NCBI GenBank assembly: GCA_002691825.1
Contig: NZIZ01000021.1
Location: forward strand, 44,632 to 83,348
Source of the DNA: Porticoccaceae bacterium
Lineage (GTDB): Bacteria > Pseudomonadota > Gammaproteobacteria > Pseudomonadales > Porticoccaceae
DNA length: 38,717 nucleotides
Direction: 5' to 3'
A model generated the notes under the pieces. The model ran no database searches. It saw only the letters and a list, made by a program, of their open reading frames with translations, and was not told the DNA's origin. Made by a program: the position numbers and the translations under genes. Positions 26,264 through 35,309 of the stretch are shown in pieces. Within the stretch, counting starts at the first letter, position 1, and every line of letters begins with the position of its first letter.

Positions 26264-27182
26264 TTAGCATGAATAGTCCGTACTCCCTTAAATTCCTTAC
26301 ACTCAAATACCGGCAAGTTATCACATTCTAATGTTAGCATGCGTTAATTTGGCGCAGCGCTGTTTGCTTGTGGTATTTTTCCTGAAGTCGGTCCAACGGT
26401 AAACATCCTCGGACCACGTAATGGGACCGCGATAACGTTTTATGCTAGAGGGCCCCAAACGAAAGGTTTCTGAACATAGCTTTGAGCGAAGACCGGGTAA
26501 AGGAAACGGGTCAGTTGATTACTCTTTACCTACTACGATTGTTATTTTTTTAGGAGTCTCTTAAGGGTACGTGTCGGGCGTCGCCTACGTCCATGCATGT
26601 AGTTGAGCATCGTACTTTTTTATGTGGATGACAGTATGTCCATTAGGACAAAATGTGCATATTTGTACGGAAGAGGTAAGGTAAATGTGTCCTACTTCTC
26701 TATGGGCCATCAAAATAAACGGACCAGTGAAAGTTATGCCGTTAGAGCTGAGGTGATAAACCGACTCGATTGGCTTAGTATCGGCTTGATTATGCGAAGT
26801 GGCTATGAAGTTGAGCTTTCGTATCAGTCGAGTAGGACACTTGATGTTAGCGATATTGTTGGATATGGGTCGGGAGACACGGAGCTTTAAAATTTGGAGT
26901 TTTACGGATAGTACGCTTGATTACCGATTGATTTTCCTTTAAGCGCCAATGGCCCGGATGATACGAAGGTAGTAGCCATCAGCCGCGTTAGTGTATGTGG
27001 TAGGAAGACCGTGTCCACCCTGTTCTATGCCACAAAACCAAAGTGATTAAGGCAAAGCTGCCTGGGGGGGCTTTCCAATGAACGTTTTTTTTAAACAGCT
27101 AGCTGTTGGAACTTAAAAGATACTCACTCATAGAATTAGAATGATATGATCCGAAAAAATAGTGAAGTGATGCTTTAAACCT
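26264..27182. other. Long gene-poor region
   Basis: About 920 bases between the hydrolase and dapD, whose gene ends here. The only notable frame is 26603..26890, which reads 'YGRGKVNVSYFSMGHQNKRTSESYAVRAEVINRLDWLSIGLIMRSGYEVELSYQSS'. Its alternating pattern could come from a beta-barrel outer-membrane protein, but it has no start signal. No tRNA, no terminator with a T run and no insertion sequence are visible. Confidence 0.45.
26603..26890 (+). pseudogene. Possible remnant of a beta-rich protein
   Basis: A 95-codon frame with repeated polar/hydrophobic alternation ('VNVSYFSMG', 'WLSIGLIMRSGYEVELSYQSS') that would suit strands of a barrel. There is no ribosome site and no known start. It continues in shifted frames downstream as 'YRLIFL'. 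Family unknown; a chance ORF cannot be excluded. Confidence 0.25.
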
Positions 27183-28211
27183 CTAGTTTGATGCGTGGAG
27201 AGCTTTATTTAGTTGGATGGCATTATAATTTGTCAGACATTCGACTCTCCCACTTATCGAATTTCTCCTGAATAGCAGGTCATCTTTATGTGAGAGTTCA
27301 TTCGCCTTAATCGCTGCACTTTCAGATCCATCAGTGTTAATGGTAACTACCTTGGTACCCGCAGTAACGTAAAGACCCGCCTCAATTGTGCATCGATCTC
27401 CGAGGGGTATCCCCAGTCCAGAATTTGCCCCCAACAGGCATTGCGAACCGAGTGATATGACCATATTACCACCGCCCGATAAGGTGCCCATTATTGAGGC
27501 GCCTCCGCCGATGTCAGAACCTGATCCACATAAAACGCCGGCTGAAATTCTACCCTCCACCATATTTGGCCCTATCGTACCAGCATTAAAATTAACAAAT
27601 CCTTCATGCATCACCGTTGTGCCCTCTCCAAGGTAAGCACCCAATCTTACTCGAGATGCATCAGCTATTCGCACACCAGACGGAACGATATAATCAACCA
27701 TCCTTGGAAATTTATCTATACAGTTTACTGATAATATCTGACCTCTGAGTTTCGCCTCCACAGTTCGGCTGGCTAGCTCTTCCACATCAATAGGCCCCGC
27801 GCTTGTCCAAGCAATAGTTTTTAGGGTAGTGAATATTCCATCTATGTTCGTGTTGTGGGGTCGGACAAGTCTATGTGACAGGAGTTGTAGCTTAAGATAT
27901 GCCTGAGGAACGGACGTTGGTGCCTCATCACCGATTAACATTACTGCAACGAGAGGTCGATCAGAGGCTGATAGCATCCTGAGGCTATCAGCAATTAGCG
28001 TGTCTCCGCTGGTTCTTAATGCGGATTCTAACGCAATAACCTGATTATTATTCAGCTCGATGTCCACGGTCCGGTCACCAAGGACTGCCATTAAAACCTC
28101 ACTAATCTCAGGATCAGGATTAAACTGGGGAGCAGGAAACAGAACCTCCAGCCACTCGCCTTTCTGATTTTTGCTACCCACCCCAATGCCGAAGCTGTAA
28201 ATTTTATTCAT
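27183..28211 (-). CDS. dapD: 2,3,4,5-tetrahydropyridine-2,6-dicarboxylate N-succinyltransferase
   Basis: DapD transfers succinyl from succinyl-CoA to tetrahydrodipicolinate in the lysine/meso-DAP pathway. The 342-aa length and an N-terminal domain of about 170 residues ('MNKIYSFGIGVGSKNQKGEWLEVLFPAP') are those of the Pseudomonas-type (long) DapD. The left-handed beta-helix is clear in 'IADASRVRLGAYLGEGTTVMHEGFVNFNAGTIGPNMVEGRISAGVLCGSGSDIGGGASIMGTLSGGG', with the catalytic-region Glu in 'MVEGR'. Its ATG overlaps the stop of the preceding ArsC-family gene by 4 bases, and dapC lies a little further upstream, so pathway neighbours are kept together. Confidence 0.93.
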   Translation of the reverse strand: MNKIYSFGIGVGSKNQKGEWLEVLFPAPQFNPDPEISEVLMAVLGDRTVDIELNNNQVIALESALRTSGDTLIADSLRMLSASDRPLVAVMLIGDEAPTSVPQAYLKLQLLSHRLVRPHNTNIDGIFTTLKTIAWTSAGPIDVEELASRTVEAKLRGQILSVNCIDKFPRMVDYIVPSGVRIADASRVRLGAYLGEGTTVMHEGFVNFNAGTIGPNMVEGRISAGVLCGSGSDIGGGASIMGTLSGGGNMVISLGSQCLLGANSGLGIPLGDRCTIEAGLYVTAGTKVVTINTDGSESAAIKANELSHKDDLLFRRNSISGRVECLTNYNAIQLNKALHASN

Positions 28212-28594
28212 ATATCCTTCTCTTTCTTATTATTTAGAACTATTTTCTGTCCATAGAATAGTGCAGAATAACTTTCCTCTCTAAAACCGATTATTAGAGT
28301 CTCTTCATAATCTAGGACAGGCCGCTTGATTAGCGTTGGTTGCGCCCTGAAAAAATCTGCTACATTAGTTTTGGAGACTTCCTGTTGTTTTTCTAAAGAC
28401 AGCCTCTTCCATGTGAGTCCCCGACGATTTAAAAATGTTTGCCAATCTCGGCGTTGAATCCAGCTATTTATGGTTGAATACTCTAGGCCGTCTTTCCTTA
28501 AATCATGGAATTTATATCCAACGCCCGCATTTTTAAGCCATTTGAGAGCAAGTCTTACTTTATTGCAATTATGAATTCCGTACAGCGTCGCCAA
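28208..28594 (-). CDS. ArsC/Spx/YffB family protein
   Basis: The 128-aa protein has the thioredoxin-like ArsC fold, 'TLYGIHNCNKVRLALKWLKNAGVGYKFHDLRKDGL', with a single Cys (C10) where the arsenate reductase nucleophile lies, then 'LTWKRLS', 'QPTLIKRPVLDYEETLIIGFREESY' (the RPV region). The usual CDT(V/I)KKA is changed to CNKVRLA, as in YffB-like proteins, whose role is unclear. A gene of this kind beside dapD is standard in Pseudomonas-like genomes. It overlaps dapD by 4 bases (ATGA), so the two are translationally coupled. Confidence 0.85.
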   Translation of the reverse strand: MATLYGIHNCNKVRLALKWLKNAGVGYKFHDLRKDGLEYSTINSWIQRRDWQTFLNRRGLTWKRLSLEKQQEVSKTNVADFFRAQPTLIKRPVLDYEETLIIGFREESYSALFYGQKIVLNNKKEKDI

Positions 28595-28687
28595 AGTTTT
28601 TTCTCTAAAAACTAAAGAATAAGAAGCATAACAAAGTTCAGGATGTTAACACCAGAGCAAAAACAATGAATTGTATAGCTGCATAGT

Positions 28688-29341
28688 TCAGGCCTTATGA
28701 GCTACAAACACCATTTTTCTGTTCGGATAACAATGTCGACAAATTTCGCAAACCCTACCGTCACAGCCTCTCGCTGTACAAAATTCTCGCCCATAAAATA
28801 TCATTTGTAGGTGGAGGGAATTCCAAGAGTCTTTTGGGAAAGATTTTTTGAGATCACGTTCAGCACCTGTAACGTTTTTTGATTTGGTTAGACCCCATCT
28901 TTGAGCGAGGCGAAAGATATGAGTATCAACAGGAAATGCTGGGATGCCAAATGCTTGTGACATCACAACGCTTGCGGTTTTATGACCAACTCCTGGTAAT
29001 GCCTCCAGCTGATCGATTTCTTGCGGTACCTCTCCTCCATGACAGCGAACTAAAATTTTAGACAGCTCCGAAATCGCATGAGATTTTTTAGGGGCCAGGC
29101 CACACGGTCGAATTATTTTATGAATGGTGTCAACTGGCACTTTAATCATATCAAAAGGATTGTTTGCTACACTGAAGAGATATGGCGTTACCTTATTGAC
29201 TCGGACGTCTGTACATTGAGCGCTCATTAGTACGGCGATCAACAGCTGATATGCAGACTCGTGTTTGAGTGGGATTGGCGTTTCGGGATACAAGCTCTGG
29301 AGTTTCTTTTTGATGTATATGGCTCGCTCGGCTCTGCGCAC
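28688..29341 (-). CDS. nth: Endonuclease III (base-excision repair)
   Basis: The 217-aa DNA glycosylase/AP lyase removes oxidised pyrimidines. The helix-hairpin-helix 'LEALPGVGHKTASVV' carries the catalytic Lys (K121), and Asp139 sits in 'FPVDTHIFRLAQRWG'; these match K120/D138 of E. coli Nth. The iron-sulfur Cys near the end are C188, C193, C198, C201 and C204; their spacing differs from E. coli (C-x6-C-x2-C-x5-C), so the ligand set is unusual. The start is a GTG that shares its G with the TAG stop of dapC (TAGTG), meaning tight coupling to the transaminase gene. 93 bases separate it from the ArsC-family gene. Confidence 0.92.
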   Translation of the reverse strand: MRRAERAIYIKKKLQSLYPETPIPLKHESAYQLLIAVLMSAQCTDVRVNKVTPYLFSVANNPFDMIKVPVDTIHKIIRPCGLAPKKSHAISELSKILVRCHGGEVPQEIDQLEALPGVGHKTASVVMSQAFGIPAFPVDTHIFRLAQRWGLTKSKNVTGAERDLKKSFPKDSWNSLHLQMIFYGREFCTARGCDGRVCEICRHCYPNRKMVFVAHKA

Positions 29342-30537
29342 TAGAGTCCCTCAACATAATTAATGATGCGCTCTGCGGCCTCAATACAGTCGTCCAATTC
29401 CGCGACAAGCGCCATCCTTATCCTATTCGTGCCCGGATTCCCTGAGGACGTTGTTCGACCCATATACTGTCCGGGTAAAACTGTTACATTTTTGCTTTGA
29501 TATAGATCCCTGCAGAACTTAACATCGTCGATCGGTGTTTTTGGCCACAGATAAAAGCTGGCTCTCGGAACGAAAAATTCTAAAGTAGGCTGGAGAATAG
29601 CAGTTACCTTTTCAAATTTTTCTCTATAATTTTTCCGATTTGCAATGACGTGCGATTCATCTCTCCAAGCAGCTATTGATGCGGCTTGCGTAGCTGGTGA
29701 CATAGCGCATCCATGATAAGTACGATAAAGTAGAAATTGCTCAATGAGAGCACGGTCACCAGAAACACATCCCGATCGAAGGCCCGGCAAATTCGAGCGC
29801 TTTGAAAGGCTGTGAAAAATAATGGATCTTTTAAATTCGTTATTACCAACTATTTTGCATGCATCTAAGAGACCGATTGGGGGTGATGTTTCATCAAAGT
29901 AAATTTCTGAATAGCACTCGTCACTTACGATTATGAAATCGTATTTTTCGGCGAGTTGAAGAGCAAGACACATCTGATCAATCCCAATACAGGAACCGGT
30001 TGGGTTGCCCGGAGAGCAAAAATGCAAAATCTGGCAGCGCTCCCATATTTTTGCTGGTACCATTGAGAGATCGGGGAGAAAATGATTGTCTTCATGGCAG
30101 TCTAAATACCAAAGTTCGGCTCCAGCAAGAATGGCTGCGCCTTCGTAGATCTGATAAAAGGGGTTGCAGGTAACGACTAGCGGAGTATTTTTAGGATTTA
30201 TACATGCTTGAGTGAATGAAAAAATGCCTTCCCGCGTCCCATTTACTGGGAGGATCTGAGTATCTGGGTCAATCGATCCCGAAGTCAGATTATACCGGTT
30301 TTCAAGCCAGCCGGCGGCAGCAACCCTAAGAGTATTACTACCTTTTATTGTTGGATAATGACCAAGATCGTTGCGCGCGCGGCTCAGTGCTTGAAGCACG
30401 AATTCGGGTGGTTTATGCCTCGGCTCTCCAACGGAAAACTTTATAGACTTGAATTTCGAATTTGTGGATACTGGTTCCAAAAGTTTTTTAAGACGTTCAA
30501 AAGGATATTCTTGTAATCTAAGTAGCGCGGGATTCAA
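29341..30537 (-). CDS. dapC: Succinyldiaminopimelate transaminase (DapC type)
   Basis: A 398-aa fold-type I aminotransferase. It forms the N-succinyl-diaminopimelate in the step after DapD. The N-terminus 'MNPALLRLQEYPFERLKKLLEP' and 'IKFSVGEPRHKPPEFVLQAL' match DapC. The PLP-binding Lys is K246 in 'FHSLSKRSNLPGLRSGCVSG', and the C-terminal Arg region is 'TNRIRMALVAELDDCIEAAERI'. The gene's end is fused with the start of nth (TAGTG). DapC and DapD close to each other and to glnD-map-rpsB is the usual layout in Pseudomonas-like bacteria. The gap to glnD is only about 75 bases, in which no terminator is seen. Confidence 0.92.
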   Translation of the reverse strand: MNPALLRLQEYPFERLKKLLEPVSTNSKFKSIKFSVGEPRHKPPEFVLQALSRARNDLGHYPTIKGSNTLRVAAAGWLENRYNLTSGSIDPDTQILPVNGTREGIFSFTQACINPKNTPLVVTCNPFYQIYEGAAILAGAELWYLDCHEDNHFLPDLSMVPAKIWERCQILHFCSPGNPTGSCIGIDQMCLALQLAEKYDFIIVSDECYSEIYFDETSPPIGLLDACKIVGNNEFKRSIIFHSLSKRSNLPGLRSGCVSGDRALIEQFLLYRTYHGCAMSPATQAASIAAWRDESHVIANRKNYREKFEKVTAILQPTLEFFVPRASFYLWPKTPIDDVKFCRDLYQSKNVTVLPGQYMGRTTSSGNPGTNRIRMALVAELDDCIEAAERIINYVEGL

Positions 30538-30611
30538 TTTTGTCAGCTCAAATGATTGGTAGATTATAGATAATACTTAAGGGCCATCGCTTAAGCAGCG
30601 AATTTAATATT

Positions 30612-33299
30612 TTATTGGTTACGTGAATCAAGTTCCTCACAAATCGTTTTTGAAAGCTCTTGGCAAACATTTTGATCATTGATCGGCTTGTAGTTGGAAT
30701 TGGTCAAATAAAAAATATCTTCAACCTGCTCTCCTAGGGTGGAGATTTTAGCAGTAAGGAGCCGGAGATTAAAGCGAAAGAATATACTGGCTAGTAGTGC
30801 CAATAATCCCGGCCTGTCCGGAGTGAGCACCTCGAGAACAGTCGTATTATTTTCTAGATTACTGCTGAAGATCGCTTTGGTTTTACGTTTGAAACTCTTT
30901 AATCGCCTTGGCGTTCTCCGGCTGGGCGCATTAGAAAGAGTTTGAGGGTTGATGATTGCTCTGGATAATGACTCCGTTATTCTTTCTCTTAACCGGCTTT
31001 CATTACTAATTGGCTTGCCATCCGAAGTAAGTACGTAAAAGACATCAAAAGCATCTCCATTACCATTCGTATGAAGTCTCGCGTCTTGAACGTTTAGCTC
31101 GAGTTTTTCGAGTGCCGCAGCGATCACAGCAAGCGTATTCTGGATATCTTTCGAGAACACGAAGATCTGTGTTGCGATCGGTACCTCGATACCGATATTT
31201 TTAAGTAAAATTATGTGGTTATTTTTTGAGGTTGGGATGTCTTTAACTTGAAATTTTTTAATAATCGCAGAGGTATACCTTACGATATCCTCTGTGGTTT
31301 CGCGAAGAAAGAACTCCGATCCGAGTTCAGCCCAAACACTCTCAGCTGCTGAGGACGAGATTCCAATTTCACCCAGACGACGAAAGATTTTTTGTTTTGC
31401 ATTCGCTGACCAACGATTTTTATCCATTGGAGTGAGGTTTACTCGATTTAAATAACGGTTGGTTGCCGTGTAGAGCTTCTGCATCAGCGATCCTTTCCAC
31501 TCGGTCCATAGATTTGGGTTGGTAGCATTAATATCTCCTACGGTTAAAACATATAAAAAATCTAAGTGCATGGTATTGCCAACGATTGATGCGAATTTAC
31601 CGATTACTTTTGGATCTGAAACATCCTCTCGTTGTGATACGGCCGACATCAACAAATGATTTTCGATTAACCACTTAAGTAATTCTTCCTCTTCAAGTGT
31701 AAGCTCATGTAGTTTTGCAAATTTTACAACCTCGGCTCCTCCCAACTTAGAATGATCGCCGCCGCGGCCTTTGGCAATGTCATGGTATAATGCTGCTATG
31801 ACAAGAAGCTCCGGTTTGGATAGATTTTTGAAAATATGCGATGGTATCGGGAAGCGTTTAGCAACTTCCGGCCGAGCCAGACGTCGAATATTTTCGATTA
31901 CCTTTAAGGTGTGCACATCAACTGGATATATATGGAACAAGTCATGCTGCATTTGGCCAATTATTTTGCCGAAAGCTGGAAGGTACTTTCCAAGAATTCC
32001 ATAACGGTTCATCCTGTTGAGCTGCACCGATAACTTATATGGGGACCTTAATAACCTTAAAAATAGGTTTTGATTATCTTTGCTTGATCGAAATTTTTTA
32101 TCTATAAGGTGAGCGGATTGCAGTAGCTTTCGAATCACAGATGCTCTGATTCCGTTAATGTTGTCGTTCTCGCCAAGAATTACAAAGAGTTCTAGCATAG
32201 TAGATGGGTGATCGTGGAAGATTGACTCAGAAACAGTATCTATGAGATCTCCACGAATAACAAAGTAGTTATTGAACGGTTTAATTTTGACATTTGTTTT
32301 AGTTTTATAAATTACTTCATTTAGATATTGATGTAGTACATCTGTCAAACCCCGTATGGAGAGTACAGTTCGGTAATATCTTTGCATAAATTTTTCAACC
32401 CCAAGTTTACCCTCACTATCTTGGTAGCCAAGTAATACCGCCAATTTACGTTGGTGGTCAAACAGAAGCCGTTCTTCTTGTCGTCCCGCGATAATGTGAA
32501 GTCCATACCGAACCCTCCAAAGAAATTCTTCATCTTGATACAACCTGTGATATTCATCCTCTAAGAAGAAATTCTTTGTAACCAAATCTGAACGACATGA
32601 CACGTTGAAGTGATATATCGCTATCCACGTGATTAACTGGATATCCCTCAAACCACCCGGAGCCTCTTTGACATTGGGTTCTAGGTTGTAGTCTGTTCCA
32701 CCATGTTTTCGGTATCGTTCACTCTGCTCTTTTAGCTTGCCGCGGTAAAAGGCTTTGGATGAGTAAAGTTTCTGGGGCCTTATCTGGTCTAGTAATCGTT
32801 TGCGCATTAACTCTATACCGATGATTAATCTTGTTTCTAAAAGATTTGTTAAAATGGTAATATCTCTTTTAGCAGCACTAGCACATTGGTTGATGGATCT
32901 GACGCTGTGTCCAATTTGAAGGTTTAGGTCCCAAAGAAATGCAAGAAATTCTTCTATGTTTTTGTTGTCTTTATCGATGCTGTCTTCAGTGGTAAGCAAC
33001 AACAGATCGATATCTGAGTGCGGGTGAAGTTCTCCTCTGCCATAACCTCCAACTGCAAGTAAACTAATATTTGACTGCCATGAATATAAGTTCCACACTC
33101 TAGTCAAAATTAGATCCATAAACTGAGATCGCTCTTTTACGAGCTGGTGAGCGCACTCTCCCTCATGAAACCGCTTATCGTAGGATTTATTGGCGTCTTT
33201 GATATCTTTTTTAAAGAGATCTTTAAAGTTGATATTTATACAGTCAGTTTTAGACATGCTATGGCTAATAAAAATTAGATTTTTATTATCGGCGGACAT
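30612..33299 (-). CDS. glnD: Bifunctional [PII] uridylyltransferase / uridylyl-removing enzyme
   Basis: The 895-aa GlnD is the glutamine sensor that adds UMP to PII proteins and removes it. Domain order is complete: nucleotidyltransferase at about 60-250 with 'GGYGRGELHPHSDIDLL' (84-100, metal Asp96/98), the 'EAPGGLRDIQLITW' motif, an HD phosphohydrolase domain with H506-D507 ('LYHDIAKGRGGDHS'), and two ACT domains at about 709-785 and 817-893 ('TVLEVLTPDRPGLLALL'). Length equals the usual 850-950 aa. Its ATG lies 9 bases past the map stop, so map-glnD are one transcript. There is no strong ribosome site, which again suggests coupling to map. Confidence 0.95.
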   Translation of the reverse strand: MSADNKNLIFISHSMSKTDCININFKDLFKKDIKDANKSYDKRFHEGECAHQLVKERSQFMDLILTRVWNLYSWQSNISLLAVGGYGRGELHPHSDIDLLLLTTEDSIDKDNKNIEEFLAFLWDLNLQIGHSVRSINQCASAAKRDITILTNLLETRLIIGIELMRKRLLDQIRPQKLYSSKAFYRGKLKEQSERYRKHGGTDYNLEPNVKEAPGGLRDIQLITWIAIYHFNVSCRSDLVTKNFFLEDEYHRLYQDEEFLWRVRYGLHIIAGRQEERLLFDHQRKLAVLLGYQDSEGKLGVEKFMQRYYRTVLSIRGLTDVLHQYLNEVIYKTKTNVKIKPFNNYFVIRGDLIDTVSESIFHDHPSTMLELFVILGENDNINGIRASVIRKLLQSAHLIDKKFRSSKDNQNLFLRLLRSPYKLSVQLNRMNRYGILGKYLPAFGKIIGQMQHDLFHIYPVDVHTLKVIENIRRLARPEVAKRFPIPSHIFKNLSKPELLVIAALYHDIAKGRGGDHSKLGGAEVVKFAKLHELTLEEEELLKWLIENHLLMSAVSQREDVSDPKVIGKFASIVGNTMHLDFLYVLTVGDINATNPNLWTEWKGSLMQKLYTATNRYLNRVNLTPMDKNRWSANAKQKIFRRLGEIGISSSAAESVWAELGSEFFLRETTEDIVRYTSAIIKKFQVKDIPTSKNNHIILLKNIGIEVPIATQIFVFSKDIQNTLAVIAAALEKLELNVQDARLHTNGNGDAFDVFYVLTSDGKPISNESRLRERITESLSRAIINPQTLSNAPSRRTPRRLKSFKRKTKAIFSSNLENNTTVLEVLTPDRPGLLALLASIFFRFNLRLLTAKISTLGEQVEDIFYLTNSNYKPINDQNVCQELSKTICEELDSRNQ

Positions 33300-33308
33300 T
33301 TTAAGTGA

Positions 33309-34079
33309 CTACAATGGTTCATTAGGTCGCGCCGTTAAAACCTCACACCCGGAACCAGTTACCAAGACGGTGTGTTCCCATTGTGAAGACAGCCGGCCAT
33401 CACTTGTCTCAACGGTCCAACCATCGCGTTTCAGCTTTGTGGTGTGGCGACCGGCATTAAGCATTGGCTCAATCGTAAATATCATTCCTTCCTCAAGAAT
33501 GAGCCCAGTATTGGGAGAGCCATAGTGCAGCACTTGTGGTTCCTCATGAAATATCTTTCCGATGCCATGTCCGCAGTATTCTCGAACAATCGAATAGTGA
33601 TTTTTCTCAGCATGTTCTTGTATGGCATGACCAATATCTCCTAATCTAGTGCCAGGCGCCACCAAATCGATCGCTTTGTATAAGCACTCCTGTGAGATCT
33701 CTACTAATCGTTTTGCAAAACTCGCGACCTCTCCAACTAAAAACATACGACTTGTGTCTCCATGCCATCCATCTTTCAGCACTGTTATATCGATATTAAT
33801 TATGTCTCCACTTCGCAAAATTTTTTTTTCAGAGGGAATGCCATGGCAAACTACTTGATTCACAGAGGTGCATATAGACTTCGGAAAACCCCGATATCCA
33901 AGGCATGCTGATATCGCTCTCTGGTTTTGTACGATGTGTTCATGACAGATATCGTTTAGAGCCTCTGTAGACGTCCCAGGACGCACATGTTTTTCCACGA
34001 TTTCCAAGACTTCTGCCGCGAGGCGGCATACGATACGCATCTGTTTAACTTCATCTTCTGATTTAATAGTTACCGCCAT
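33309..34079 (-). CDS. map: Methionine aminopeptidase, type I
   Basis: The 256-aa enzyme removes the initiator Met from new proteins. The five metal ligands align exactly with E. coli: D97 and D108 in 'NIDITVLKDGWHGDTSRMF', H171 in 'CGHGIGKIFHEEP', E204 in 'TIEPML' and E235 in 'QWEHTVL'; H79 is kept as well. It is divergent from rpsB, with which it shares a 347-base promoter region, the standard gammaproteobacterial layout. glnD follows 9 bases after its stop. The start at 34079 gives a normal length. Confidence 0.95.
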   Translation of the reverse strand: MAVTIKSEDEVKQMRIVCRLAAEVLEIVEKHVRPGTSTEALNDICHEHIVQNQRAISACLGYRGFPKSICTSVNQVVCHGIPSEKKILRSGDIINIDITVLKDGWHGDTSRMFLVGEVASFAKRLVEISQECLYKAIDLVAPGTRLGDIGHAIQEHAEKNHYSIVREYCGHGIGKIFHEEPQVLHYGSPNTGLILEEGMIFTIEPMLNAGRHTTKLKRDGWTVETSDGRLSSQWEHTVLVTGSGCEVLTARPNEPL

Positions 34080-34228
34080 GCTATCCTCGGTTTACGGCTT
34101 GGCATCACTATAATTGTAACTCCTCATCTACATTAAAGCGTTACTTTTTGCTGCAAAAATAGAAAGATAAGCAGCATAAAAATTTATTCATTTTATTTTG
34201 TATATCTGAGACGGATTTATCGTTAATT

Positions 34229-34426
34229 TGCCCTTTCACTATGTGTCGTGTTTATGATATAAAGCCGGGCGAAGAAAAGTACGCTTTAATTAGATGTTGT
34301 AGTATAAAATACGAACGTTTGTCGACACAACAGTTAGGGTGCTCTCACTTTGGGTTTCACTGAAACTTGAATTGAAAGTTAACTGTTGGGGCAAGCGGAA
34401 GGCAAACCCGAACCAAGGAATTTCTC
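34229..34426 (+). promoter_or_regulatory. rpsB promoter and leader, candidate S2-autoregulation element
   Basis: The map-rpsB gap has a weak promoter candidate (TTGCCC, 19 bases, TATGAT at 34253-34258) that would give a leader of roughly 160 bases, similar to the long leader of E. coli rpsB, which S2 represses. The leader shows a short hairpin GTTTC-ACT-GAAAC (34354-34366), an overlapping AACTT/AAGTT stem, and GTTAACTGTTGGGG, then AAGGAA before the ATG. Autoregulation is inferred from the family; the promoter is weak by sequence. Confidence 0.35.
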
Positions 34427-35245
34427 ATGTCAACAGTAACCATGAAGGATATGTTGCAAGCTGGCGTCCACTTCGGACATCAAACAAGGTTCTGGAACCC
34501 AAAAATGAGCAAATACATTTTTGGTTCTCGAAACAAGGTCCACGTCATTAATTTAGAGCACACCGTGCCTGCGTTTAACGAAGCCCTCGACATAGTCGAG
34601 AAAGCAATTTCGCGTGGTAATGAAATTTTGTTTGTTGGAACCAAAAGAGCAGCTCAAAAAATTGTTAAAGAGCAAGCGGAGCGCTGTTCAATGCCATACG
34701 TAAGTCATCGCTGGCTAGGGGGGATGCTAACTAATTATAAAACTATCCGAGCCTCGATCCGTCGATATCGTGATTTAGAGGCACAGGAGCAAGATGGTAC
34801 TTTCGATAAACTCACAAAAAAAGAAGTGCTGTTGCGTGCGAGGATGAAAGCTAAGTTGGAAAATTCGATCGGCGGCATAAAAGATATGAATGGCCTTCCA
34901 GATATGTTGTTTGTGGTAGATGTTGATCACGAACGAATAGCTATTAAAGAGGCCAACAAGCTAGGAATACCCGTGATAGGAATTGTTGACACCAATAGCG
35001 ATCCTGATGGGGTTGATTACATAATTCCGGGAAATGATGATTCTATAAGGGCAATAAAATTATATTCAGCGTCAGTTGCTGATTCTGTACTGGTTGGAAA
35101 GGAAAAGTCTGCGCAAGCTATATCTGTAGACCATTTTATAGAGATATCCGAGGCAGAGGGAGGAGATTCTAAGATCACTGCCGAAGAAAAACCTTTGAAG
35201 ATTAGCGAGTCGGAAATTATTTCAGAACAAGAAGTTTCGATGTGA
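34427..35245 (+). CDS. rpsB: 30S ribosomal protein S2
   Basis: The 272-aa protein carries the family marks '[41 protein letters not shown]', '[37 protein letters not shown]' and '[53 protein letters not shown]'. The body ends near residue 230; the remaining 40 residues ('[23 protein letters not shown]...') form an acidic low-complexity tail that is longer than in E. coli (241 aa). AAGGAA stands 7 bases before the ATG. It heads the rpsB-tsf-pyrH-frr-uppS-cdsA cluster, with an intrinsic terminator right behind it. Confidence 0.97.
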   Translation: MSTVTMKDMLQAGVHFGHQTRFWNPKMSKYIFGSRNKVHVINLEHTVPAFNEALDIVEKAISRGNEILFVGTKRAAQKIVKEQAERCSMPYVSHRWLGGMLTNYKTIRASIRRYRDLEAQEQDGTFDKLTKKEVLLRARMKAKLENSIGGIKDMNGLPDMLFVVDVDHERIAIKEANKLGIPVIGIVDTNSDPDGVDYIIPGNDDSIRAIKLYSASVADSVLVGKEKSAQAISVDHFIEISEAEGGDSKITAEEKPLKISESEIISEQEVSM

Positions 35246-35262
35246 ACGGGTTCAATTCAATT

Positions 35263-35287
35263 AAAAGGGGCAGTTGCCCCTTTTTTT
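35263..35287 (+). terminator. Intrinsic terminator/attenuator between rpsB and tsf
   Basis: GGGGCA-GT-TGCCCC followed by seven T, with AAAA before the stem. The strong stem and T run lie 20 bases after the rpsB stop and only 23 bases before tsf. A similar attenuator lowers tsf relative to rpsB expression in E. coli, and the same role is likely here. Confidence 0.88.
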
Positions 35288-35309
35288 ACTTTGTTTAGGG
35301 AGGTGCTTG

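Noticed and set aside
30575-30595. Repeated CTTAAG pair between dapC and glnD as a terminator
   Set aside because: The 6-bp AT-rich stem is short and has no T run on the minus strand.
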